Source of the DNA: Lachnospiraceae bacterium
GTDB taxonomy: Bacteria > Bacillota > Clostridia > Lachnospirales > Lachnospiraceae
DNA length: 57,986 nt
NCBI GenBank assembly: GCA_014804445.1
Contig: JAAUZU010000031.1
Location: 6,092-64,077, forward strand
Reading direction: 5' to 3'
Position numbers and translations under genes: made by a program. Shown here in pieces: positions 30,115-38,051 of the stretch (position 1 is its first letter; every line of letters starts with the position of its first letter). The notes under the pieces were generated by a model, which was given only the letters and a program-made list of their open reading frames with translations, had not been told where the DNA came from and did no database searches.

Positions 30115-31290
30115 ATGTTTTGTCCGAATTGTGGAAAACAGATTAGTGATGACGCTAAATTTTGCGCGTTTTGCGGCGCGGTAATGACACCGCCCGCAGC
30201 ATCCGCTGCGGAACAGCCTGTGACGGCAGTACCGGTAACAGAGCAGCCTGTAGCAATGCCTGTAACGGAGCAGCCGACAATGGCAGCGCCTATGCCGCAG
30301 TCTGCAGCGCCGAACTATCAGCAGCCGACAGCGCCGATGCAGTCGCAGCAGCAGATGTATCAACAGCCTGTGTATCAGCAGCCCATGGCGGCACCTATGC
30401 AGCAGCCCCAGGGCAATATGCCGCCTTTTTCTCCGGTGCCTCCTGCAGTGGAAAAAAAGGAGAAAAAGGGAAAAGCAGGTCTGGTTGTTGTGATTGTGGT
30501 ATTGTTGCTCGTGCTTGCAGGCGGCGGGGTCTTTGGCGTTATGCATATGAACCGGAAAGTAGCAAAAGCGTGCGAGAAAGCCATTGAAGAGGCTGACAGT
30601 GCGGTCAATATAAGAGATTACGATGGAGCAATAGATATTCTAAATTCTGCACTGGAAATGAAGGGTATCTCTGAGACACAGCGGCAGACTCTTCAGGAAA
30701 AATTGGAAGAAATCACTGACTATATGAATGCAGGTGGTGCCATCATTGGCACATGGTCTATGGATGTTGATCTTTCCGAAGAGCTGAACAGGCAGATGGG
30801 TGATGATTTTGCAGGTTTTGACGGCAAGCTGATTATCACACTGAAGTTCGATTTCAATGAAGATGGCAGCTTTAAGATGTATGCAGACAAAGGAGCCCTG
30901 AGGGAAAGCTTTGCAGGCTGGATGGATGCTTTTGTTGTGTTTAGTGCAGATGTCATGTATGCGGAGTTTGAAGGATATGGACTTTCCAGAGAGGAAGCGG
31001 ATGAGCTTATACAGTCTTCATATAATTGTACCATGGAAGAGTATATCCGTTTGGCAATGGAAAGCTCCGTTGATATTGATGCAATGGCCGACGAGATGGA
31101 GACAAAAGGTATCTGGGAAGTAGAGGGTGACAAGCTTTATATGTCCGACGGCAGCAAGATTGATGAAAACCGCTTTGATATCTTTGAAGTTTCCGGCGAT
31201 ACCCTCACGTTGACGCTTCCTGAGGGAGCAACCGACGACAGCGATATTCCGGGACTGTCCTATCCGTATAGCCTTCACAGAGTAAAATAG
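30115..31290 (+). CDS. Zinc-ribbon, membrane-anchored protein with the same extracytoplasmic domain
   Basis: A 391-residue protein: N-terminal zinc ribbon (CPNCGK and CAFCGA), a Pro/Gln/Met/Ala-rich linker (about 27-120), one membrane helix (about 123-147) and an external part ending in the domain shared with the lipoprotein before it (about 209-391). A short helical segment with IRDYDGAIDILNSALEM looks like a single TPR. The topology implies a cytoplasmic ribbon and an outside sensor or binding domain. The same AGAGGTAGATAA leader precedes this and the next ATG, 26 nt after the previous stop in each case, a duplication footprint. Confidence 0.75.
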   Translation: MFCPNCGKQISDDAKFCAFCGAVMTPPAASAAEQPVTAVPVTEQPVAMPVTEQPTMAAPMPQSAAPNYQQPTAPMQSQQQMYQQPVYQQPMAAPMQQPQGNMPPFSPVPPAVEKKEKKGKAGLVVVIVVLLLVLAGGGVFGVMHMNRKVAKACEKAIEEADSAVNIRDYDGAIDILNSALEMKGISETQRQTLQEKLEEITDYMNAGGAIIGTWSMDVDLSEELNRQMGDDFAGFDGKLIITLKFDFNEDGSFKMYADKGALRESFAGWMDAFVVFSADVMYAEFEGYGLSREEADELIQSSYNCTMEEYIRLAMESSVDIDAMADEMETKGIWEVEGDKLYMSDGSKIDENRFDIFEVSGDTLTLTLPEGATDDSDIPGLSYPYSLHRVK

Positions 31291-31316
31291 GAAGGGAAAG
31301 TGTAAGAGGTAGATAA

Positions 31317-33230
31317 ATGTTTTGTCCGAATTGTGGAAAACAAATTAGCGATAACTCTAAGTTTTGCGGGTTTTGCGGCGCGGTAATGACACCGCCCGCA
31401 GCATCTGTAGCGGAACAGCCTGTGGCGGCACCTGTGGAGACAGCACCGGTAGTAGAGCAGCCCGTTGTAGCACCCGTGGCGGAACAGTCCGTGGCAATGC
31501 CTGTAGTGGAGCAGCCTGTAGCGGCACCTGTGGAAGCAGCGCCTGTAGCAGAGCAGCCTGTGGCAGCACCAGTGGAGGCAGCGCCCGTAGTAGAACAGTC
31601 CGTGGCAGCGCCCGTAGTAGAGCAGCCCGTGGCAGCACCCGTAGAGGCAGTGCCCGTAATGGAGCAGCCGACAATGACAGCGTCCATGCCGCAGTCTGCA
31701 GCGCCGATGCAGTCGCAGCCGCAGCAGATGTATCAACAGCCTGTGTATCAGCAGCCCATGGCGGCACCTATGCAGCAGCCGCCCCAGAGCAATGTGTCAC
31801 CTTTTTCTCCGGTACCCCCGGTAGAGGAAAAGAAGAAGAAAAAGGGAAAAGCAGGTCTGATTGTTGCGATTGTAGTGTTGCTTCTCGTCCTTGCAGGCGG
31901 TGGCGTCTTCGTCTTTATGCGTATGAACAGCCCTGCTAAGAAGATAGCGGCGGCATTTGCGGCGAATGATATCGATACCGTAGTGGAACTGTATGAAAAG
32001 GTGGGAGACAAAGAAATGGATGAAGTTGTCTCTCAAGCACGTGAGTATGCTGAAAAGCTCACAGAAGGCTATCTGGACGGAACAGGAGAACAGGATTATA
32101 AGACTGTGAGCAATACCTTGAGTAAATTGCAAGGCAGTGTTCTGAGTGGCGACAAGGAGCTGGCAGGCTGGATTTCTACCATTGAATCTGTCGAGGATTC
32201 CCGTTCTGCTTTCAAACTGGCGGAAAGCTACAAGGAAGCAGGAAACTATGTAGAAGCTTTCAGTGAATATGCAAAAGTTATCAAAGAAGACGAGTTAAAC
32301 TATGCACAGGCACAGCAGGCGATAGAAGAAACAGAGAATCTTTACCGTGAAGCAGTAATAAAAGAAGCAAGGTCCTATGAAGAAAGCGGAAATTATGAAG
32401 AAGCACGAGATGTTTATGAGGAAGCGCTGACCGTTTTGGAAGGCGATACACAGATTCTCAGTGCGATTGATGATTTAGAGGCAGCCGTGGTGCAGCAGGC
32501 TTTCGTGGAAGCTCTGGAAGAAGCTGATAGAGCAGCAGGTGAAGGACGCTACAGTGATGCGATAGGCATTATCAATGATGCAATGGAAATACAGGGCATC
32601 TCCGGCGCACAGCAGCAGGCGTTGACAGATAAGCTGTCAGAGATTACCGCCCAAATGTATGTGGATGGTACAATTCTTGGCACGTGGAGAATGGAATGCG
32701 ACTTTTCCGAAGCGATTACTGCTGAAATGGGATCTGAATTTGACGATCTTGATGCGCCGTTTATTGTGAACATCATGTTTGGGTTCTATGAGGATGGCAC
32801 CTTCAAAATGTATGTGGACGAAGAAAGTTTCAGAGAAAACTTTAACGACTGGCTCGATGAATTGCTTGTCTATGCAGCAGATATCGTGTACGATATGTTT
32901 GGAGAGATGGGACTTTCCAAGAAAGATGCAGATGAACTGGTTCAGGAATTGTACGGTATGACCATGGAAGAGTATCTGAAAGAATCCATGATGTCAGAGC
33001 TGGATGTGGAGAAAATGATAGAGGAAACTCTGGAAAACGCGGAGACAAATGGTATTTTTAGGGTAGAAGAAGACCGTTTGTATATAGGAGAAGAAGAAAT
33101 TAATGAGAATCAGTACGACCTTTTCCATTTTGAAGAAGATAAGCTGATTATTGAACAGGTAGATGGGGCAGAAGGAGAGGAATTTTTACCCGGAATTTCC
33201 TATCCGTTTGAACTGATTCGTGAACAGTAA
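31317..33230 (+). CDS. Long zinc-ribbon/TPR membrane protein with divergent copy of the shared domain
   Basis: A 637-residue paralogue of the preceding protein: N-terminal zinc ribbon (CPNCGK, CGFCGA), a linker expanded into near-perfect tandem repeats of (V/A)AAPVxxAPVxEQPV type (about 32-115), a membrane helix (about 181-204), an external stretch with TPR-like helical repeats (about 210-420, for example SYKEAGNYVEAFSEY and SYEESGNYEEARDVY), and a diverged shared domain (about 448-637). The repeat region at DNA level is prone to slippage, so its length may vary between strains. Last gene of the operon; a strong terminator follows at 33261. Confidence 0.75.
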   Translation: MFCPNCGKQISDNSKFCGFCGAVMTPPAASVAEQPVAAPVETAPVVEQPVVAPVAEQSVAMPVVEQPVAAPVEAAPVAEQPVAAPVEAAPVVEQSVAAPVVEQPVAAPVEAVPVMEQPTMTASMPQSAAPMQSQPQQMYQQPVYQQPMAAPMQQPPQSNVSPFSPVPPVEEKKKKKGKAGLIVAIVVLLLVLAGGGVFVFMRMNSPAKKIAAAFAANDIDTVVELYEKVGDKEMDEVVSQAREYAEKLTEGYLDGTGEQDYKTVSNTLSKLQGSVLSGDKELAGWISTIESVEDSRSAFKLAESYKEAGNYVEAFSEYAKVIKEDELNYAQAQQAIEETENLYREAVIKEARSYEESGNYEEARDVYEEALTVLEGDTQILSAIDDLEAAVVQQAFVEALEEADRAAGEGRYSDAIGIINDAMEIQGISGAQQQALTDKLSEITAQMYVDGTILGTWRMECDFSEAITAEMGSEFDDLDAPFIVNIMFGFYEDGTFKMYVDEESFRENFNDWLDELLVYAADIVYDMFGEMGLSKKDADELVQELYGMTMEEYLKESMMSELDVEKMIEETLENAETNGIFRVEEDRLYIGEEEINENQYDLFHFEEDKLIIEQVDGAEGEEFLPGISYPFELIREQ

Positions 33231-33260
33231 AAACTAAATTACGACATGTAGTAATCTATA

Positions 33261-33316
33261 ATCGAGGAAATGCACAATATCTTGTATTTTTTGTGCACTT
33301 TCCTCGATATTTTTTT
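33261..33316 (+). terminator. Strong terminator of the three-paralogue operon
   Basis: ATCGAGGAAATGCACAA (33261-33277) pairs with TTGTGCACTTTCCTCGAT (33291-33308) with one bulge, followed by a run of seven T. Confidence 0.9.
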
Positions 33317-33344
33317 GACATAACCTAACAGGATATGATATATT
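33315..33344 (+). promoter_or_regulatory. Promoter for the TPR/AAA-like gene
   Basis: TTGACA (33315-33320) begins inside the T-run of the preceding terminator; TATATT (33339-33344) follows after 18 nt. The start codon is about 80 nt downstream. Confidence 0.65.
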
Positions 33345-33423
33345 TAGTAAGTAAATAGTGGGTTATTTTCACCTTTAAAAAGATAACAGTAACAGGTAAG
33401 TACTATTAAGAAAGGCAGCCGCC

Positions 33424-36006
33424 GTGGATAAGAACGAATACAGCATAAGGTTGGAAGAAATAAAAACGTTGATAGCAAAGCAGAAATATGCGGAAGCTGC
33501 CGCTATTGCAGATACTATCGACTGGCGCCGCGTCAAAAAGGTTATAACGCTGTGTACTATCAGCGATTTATATAAAATAAACCGTCGTCTGGAGGATGCG
33601 CGGGATGTGCTTTTGCTGGCATATGACAGGCACCCGGGAGGACGTTTTATTGTATATTCTCTCTGTGAACTGTCCATTAAGATGGGGTCGTTTGTGGAAG
33701 CAGTAGAGTATTATAAGGAATTTGTGCAGATTGCTCCCAGAGACAGTGGGCGTTATGTGCTGCAGTACAAGCTGTATGAAGCGCAGGAAGTGAGCCTTGA
33801 AGAGCGGATTGAGGTTCTGGAGGAGTTAAAGTCAAAAGATTACAGCGAGAAATGGGCATATGAGCTGGCATATCTATATCACCGTATCGGACTGGGCACA
33901 AAATGTGTTGAGGAATGTGATGAACTGATACTTTGGTTTGGAGAAGGCAAGTATGTGCAAAAAGCGATGGAGTTAAAACAGCTTCATGCGCCACTGACGA
34001 ACGAGCAGCAGGTAAAGTACTATCAATTGCAAGGCTTGGATGTTCCGGAGGAATATTACCAAGAGAGGGAAGTGCAGGAAACGGTTCCGAATGAAATGGA
34101 CTGGCTGGAAGCCCCTACAAAGGAAATTCCGCAGCAGGAGCTTGATATTCAGGTAAAGCTCATGAATGTGGGACAGTACGATACCATCAATATACAAAAA
34201 GAACTGGCACAGAATATGAAGGAGCTTTTAGGGGAAGCGCCCGAAACCGTATTGCAGGAAGAAGCGGTACGGGATGAGCCGGTACAGGCAGAACCGATAC
34301 AAGAGGAACCGGTACAAGAGGTACCGGCGCAGGAAGAGCCGATACAGGCAGAGGAAGCGCCGGAGCAGTTTTTACCGAAGGAAGCAAAAGGGGCGGCCGC
34401 AGAATATGAAGCTGCATCAAATGCGCCGGAACCAATAGAGGAAACAGGGGCGGCAGGAGAAACAGAAGAAGCAGGAAAAACGGAAGCGGCGTCAAAGGAA
34501 AAACCTACCAAATTTGATAAAATTCTCGGTATGGAGTATGACGGGCAAATCAGTATGCTGGTGCCGGATTTTGAAAAGGTAGAAAAGCAGATAACCGGTC
34601 AGCTTCGTTTGGATGAAGTTCTGGTAGAGTGGGAGAAAATAAAGAAAAACAGTGAAGAGAAGCGCATGGAGGCTGTACGTCAGCACGTGATAGAGCAGAC
34701 AGGCGCCATGTTTACAGAATTTGAAGAGGCTGCCAGGGACGGTCTTTTGGAACAGCTTGAGAGTGAAAACGGCACATTTGCAGAAGAAACCTTACAGGAA
34801 GCAGTTGCGGAAGAGCCGGGTGGCGACATAGAAGAAGCAATTGCGGAAGAGCCGGATACCGATATGGAAGAAGCAGTGGAATCGGAGGATTTGGCTGCGG
34901 GAGAAATGCTGGCGCTCTTTGATGAACTGGCAAAGATGGTTGAAGAGGGCGGAGAGTATGAAACCGAGGCCATCGAAGAAGTTGGCGGATACGAGGAGGA
35001 AATAGCTGAAGAGATTGATACATACGAGGAAGAAACGGACAGCGGTGCGGATGACGACAACTATGAGGAATCCACAGAGTATGAAGAAGTGGCGGAAGAA
35101 TCCGGCGGATATGAAAATGAAGTAAGCGAATCGGAGGAGGATGCAGAAGCCGACAGCGGAGCAGAAGAAACCGATGACGAAGCCGGAGAGGAAGCAAAGG
35201 AGGATACAAAAGACCAGCAGGAAACGTCAAAGCACGAGGGCAGCAAGGTTCGCGCCATGTCTCCCGAGGAGCGGCAGCATTTTGGTCATTACCTGCAGAG
35301 CAAAGCCACAAAAGAGCAGATAGTCTATGCGATTGACAATATCAGCATGGCGGCATATACCGGCAATGTCATCATCACCGGTGAAGAGGGAATGGATACC
35401 ATGACGCTGGCAAAGAACCTGATTAAGGAGGTGCAGCAGACAGACAGCAATTTCTCAGGAAAGATAGCGAAAATTTCCGGAGAGGTTCTCAACAAAAAGA
35501 AAGTGAGCGCGACCTTTAAAAAGCTGGTAAACGGTGCGTTGATTATACAGAATGCGGGAGCGCTTAAGAAGGAAACTGCGGAGCAGATTCGAAATGCGTT
35601 GGAGCAGGAGCACAGCGGCATTATCGTAGTTCTGGAGGATTTAAGGAAATCCATGGACAAGCTGTTAAAAAGGAGTCCTGCCCTTCTGGAATGCTTTAAT
35701 ATCAGAATCGATATAGAGGCGCTTGATAACGATTCGCTGGTTGCCATCGGCAAAAAATATGCAAAGGACAAAGAATACAGCATAGATGAGCTTGGCGTTC
35801 TGGCGCTTCATACCTGTATCGCGGAAAGGCAGACCAGTGACCATGCCGTGACGGTCGCTGAAGTCAGGGAAATCATGGAAGGGGCAATCCGTCATGCAAA
35901 CAAAAAGACGTTGGGACACTTCTTTGAGATTTTGCTGGCAAAGCGGTATGATGAGGAAGATATGATTATTCTGAGAGAAAAAGATTTTAATAATATATCA
36001 GTATAG
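33424..36006 (+). CDS. TPR - acidic linker - degenerate AAA-like protein
   Basis: An 860-residue cytoplasmic protein with three parts: N-terminal TPR-like helices (about 1-210), a very acidic Glu-rich linker (about 270-610) including EPVQ/EPIQ repeats, and a C-terminal domain from about residue 620 resembling the AAA+ module of CbbX/SpoVK-like proteins (VIITGEEGMDTMTLAKNLI). The P-loop reads GEEGMDTMT in place of GxxGxGKT, so ATP binding is probably lost. The later KKVSATFKKLVNGALIIQNAG stands where Walker B and the acidic pair would be. GTG start with AAGG 9 nt upstream. It is followed 11 nt later by glgB, so the two are co-transcribed. Role unknown; a scaffold is likely. Confidence 0.72.
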   Translation: MDKNEYSIRLEEIKTLIAKQKYAEAAAIADTIDWRRVKKVITLCTISDLYKINRRLEDARDVLLLAYDRHPGGRFIVYSLCELSIKMGSFVEAVEYYKEFVQIAPRDSGRYVLQYKLYEAQEVSLEERIEVLEELKSKDYSEKWAYELAYLYHRIGLGTKCVEECDELILWFGEGKYVQKAMELKQLHAPLTNEQQVKYYQLQGLDVPEEYYQEREVQETVPNEMDWLEAPTKEIPQQELDIQVKLMNVGQYDTINIQKELAQNMKELLGEAPETVLQEEAVRDEPVQAEPIQEEPVQEVPAQEEPIQAEEAPEQFLPKEAKGAAAEYEAASNAPEPIEETGAAGETEEAGKTEAASKEKPTKFDKILGMEYDGQISMLVPDFEKVEKQITGQLRLDEVLVEWEKIKKNSEEKRMEAVRQHVIEQTGAMFTEFEEAARDGLLEQLESENGTFAEETLQEAVAEEPGGDIEEAIAEEPDTDMEEAVESEDLAAGEMLALFDELAKMVEEGGEYETEAIEEVGGYEEEIAEEIDTYEEETDSGADDDNYEESTEYEEVAEESGGYENEVSESEEDAEADSGAEETDDEAGEEAKEDTKDQQETSKHEGSKVRAMSPEERQHFGHYLQSKATKEQIVYAIDNISMAAYTGNVIITGEEGMDTMTLAKNLIKEVQQTDSNFSGKIAKISGEVLNKKKVSATFKKLVNGALIIQNAGALKKETAEQIRNALEQEHSGIIVVLEDLRKSMDKLLKRSPALLECFNIRIDIEALDNDSLVAIGKKYAKDKEYSIDELGVLALHTCIAERQTSDHAVTVAEVREIMEGAIRHANKKTLGHFFEILLAKRYDEEDMIILREKDFNNISV

Positions 36007-36017
36007 GATGGGGTTTT

Positions 36018-37943
36018 ATGGATAAGAAGATTCAAGCAGCAGACGAGTTGGAAACCGTAGTGATTACAGAGGCGGATCAGTACTTGTTTGCGCAGGGCAC
36101 ACATTATGAAATTTATAAAAAACTGGGAGCGCATTTTTCGGTAGAAAATGGTGTCAAAGGCGTTTTCTTTGCCGTATGGGCGCCCAATGCGGCTGCAGTA
36201 CATGTCATAGGAGAGTTTAACGGCTGGAATGAATACAGCCATCCGATGACAAAAATCGGACCGGGTGGCATCCACACACTTTTCGTGCCGGATGTAGAGG
36301 AAGGCTCCATGTATAAGTTTCTGATTACGACCGATGAGGGATGGAAGCTTTACAAGGCGGATCCTTTTGCAAACTATGCGGAGATGCGTCCGGGTAACGC
36401 TTCCAGAGTCACGAATCTGCGGGGCTTTGACTGGAACGACGAAAAATGGATGACTGAGAGGGACAGCGGCAGTCTTTTGGAGAAACCGATTGCTATCTAC
36501 GAGTGCCATATCGGATCATGGATGAAGCATCCCAATGGCACACCGGACGGTTTTTATAACTACAGGGAGTTTGCGGACAGACTGGTTGAATATCTGAAAG
36601 AGATGAAGTATACCCATGTGGAATTGATGGGAATCGCAGAGCATCCTTTTGACGGTTCCTGGGGCTATCAGGTTACAGGGTATTATGCACCTACCTCCCG
36701 CTATGGCACGCCAAAGGATTTTATGTACTTGGTAAACAAGCTTCATGCCGCGAATGTCGGTGTGATTCTGGACTGGGTGCCGGCGCATTTTGCAACCGAT
36801 GCACATGGTCTGGGCTGCTTTGACGGCAAATGTATTTTTGAGCATCCGGACCCAAGGCTGGGCGAGCATCCTGACTGGGGAACCAAGATTTTCAATTACG
36901 GCAAAACGGAGGTAAAGAACTTCTTAATTGCCAATGTACTGTTTTGGCTGAGAGAGTTTCATGTTGACGGCATCAGAGTGGATGCAGTTGCCTCCATGCT
37001 TTATCTGGATTACGGCAAAAAGGATGGGCAGTGGTGCCCCAACAAATACGGCGGCAATAAAAATCTGGAAGCAATCGAATTTTTCAAGCATCTCAATTCC
37101 GTAGTGAGGGGAACCTACCCGAACTTTATGACGATTGCGGAGGAGTCCACAGCGTGGCCGCAGGTTACCGGCAAGGTAGAGGATGACGGACTGGGATTTA
37201 CTTTCAAATGGAATATGGGCTGGATGCATGATTTCTGTGAATATATGAAGCTGGACCCTTATTTCAGGAAAGATAATCATTATGCCATGACCTTTGCCAT
37301 GAGCTACAATGAGAGTGAAAACTATATTCTGCCTCTTTCCCATGACGAGGTAGTGCACCTGAAGTGCTCCATGGTCAATAAAATGCCGGGATACCACACG
37401 GATAAATATGCCAACCTGCGGGCGGGATATACTTATATGTTCGGACATGCAGGCAAGAAGCTCTTGTTTATGGGACAGGATTTCGGACAGGAGCGTGAGT
37501 GGAGCGAAGAGAGAGAGCTGGACTGGTTCTTGCTGGAGGAGCCTCTTAACAGTGGAATGAAGGCTTATGTTGCCGAGCTTCTTAGCATTTACAGAAAGTA
37601 TCCCTGCATGTATTCCATAGACAATAGCTGGGAAGGCTTTGAGTGGCTGAATGCGGATGATAGCGGCAGAAGCACCTACAGTTTCTTCAGAAAGTCCAAA
37701 ACCGGAAAGAATAATCTGCTCTTTGTGATAAATATGACACCAATGCGCTGGGAAAACTACCAGCTGGGTGTGCCGGAAAAGAAGAAATACCGTTTGCTGC
37801 TGAACAGCGCCGAAGAACGTTTCGGAGGAACCGGCGGCGAGCTTCCGGAGGTATTGGAGGCAAAAGCTGAGCCGGCAAACTATAAAGATTATTCCATTAC
37901 ATTTGATTTGGAACCTTATATGGCGGCAGTATTTGTATTTTAA
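36018..37943 (+). CDS. glgB: 1,4-alpha-glucan branching enzyme
   Basis: A 641-residue GH13 enzyme: N-terminal CBM48-type domain (about 40-150, FFAVWAPNAAAVHVIGEFN), TIM barrel (about 170-540) and C-terminal beta domain. The conserved regions are present: DWVPAHF, DGIRVDAVASML (nucleophile Asp in RVDAV), IAEEST (acid/base Glu) and LSHDEVVH. It introduces alpha-1,6 branches into glycogen. ATG at 36018 with GGATGGGG upstream, 11 nt after the TPR/AAA-like gene. No other glycogen genes are near, so glgB here is separated from a glgCDAP cluster. A terminator follows. Confidence 0.95.
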   Translation: MDKKIQAADELETVVITEADQYLFAQGTHYEIYKKLGAHFSVENGVKGVFFAVWAPNAAAVHVIGEFNGWNEYSHPMTKIGPGGIHTLFVPDVEEGSMYKFLITTDEGWKLYKADPFANYAEMRPGNASRVTNLRGFDWNDEKWMTERDSGSLLEKPIAIYECHIGSWMKHPNGTPDGFYNYREFADRLVEYLKEMKYTHVELMGIAEHPFDGSWGYQVTGYYAPTSRYGTPKDFMYLVNKLHAANVGVILDWVPAHFATDAHGLGCFDGKCIFEHPDPRLGEHPDWGTKIFNYGKTEVKNFLIANVLFWLREFHVDGIRVDAVASMLYLDYGKKDGQWCPNKYGGNKNLEAIEFFKHLNSVVRGTYPNFMTIAEESTAWPQVTGKVEDDGLGFTFKWNMGWMHDFCEYMKLDPYFRKDNHYAMTFAMSYNESENYILPLSHDEVVHLKCSMVNKMPGYHTDKYANLRAGYTYMFGHAGKKLLFMGQDFGQEREWSEERELDWFLLEEPLNSGMKAYVAELLSIYRKYPCMYSIDNSWEGFEWLNADDSGRSTYSFFRKSKTGKNNLLFVINMTPMRWENYQLGVPEKKKYRLLLNSAEERFGGTGGELPEVLEAKAEPANYKDYSITFDLEPYMAAVFVF

Positions 37944-37970
37944 AGGTTAAGAAAACAGTTAAGCATGACG

Positions 37971-38013
37971 AAATAAAAGGTGAGCGTAAGGATACGTTCA
38001 CCTTTTATTTTGT
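37971..38013 (+). terminator. Terminator after glgB
   Basis: AAATAAAAGGTGAGCGTA (37971-37988) pairs with TACGTTCACCTTTTATTT (37993-38010) with one G-T pair and a T-rich tail. It isolates glgB from the flagellar genes. Confidence 0.85.
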
Positions 38014-38051
38014 ATTATATTGCCTAAGCTGCAAGAGAGGAATGGGAAAAC

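Noticed and set aside
31420..31680. Regularly spaced repeats in the zinc-ribbon gene as a CRISPR array
   Set aside because: They are in-frame codon repeats encoding APVxEQPV, without unique spacers; no cas genes are present.
35450..35700. Active AAA+ ATPase in the TPR protein
   Set aside because: The P-loop Lys/Thr are missing (GEEGMDTMT), so catalytic activity is not claimed.
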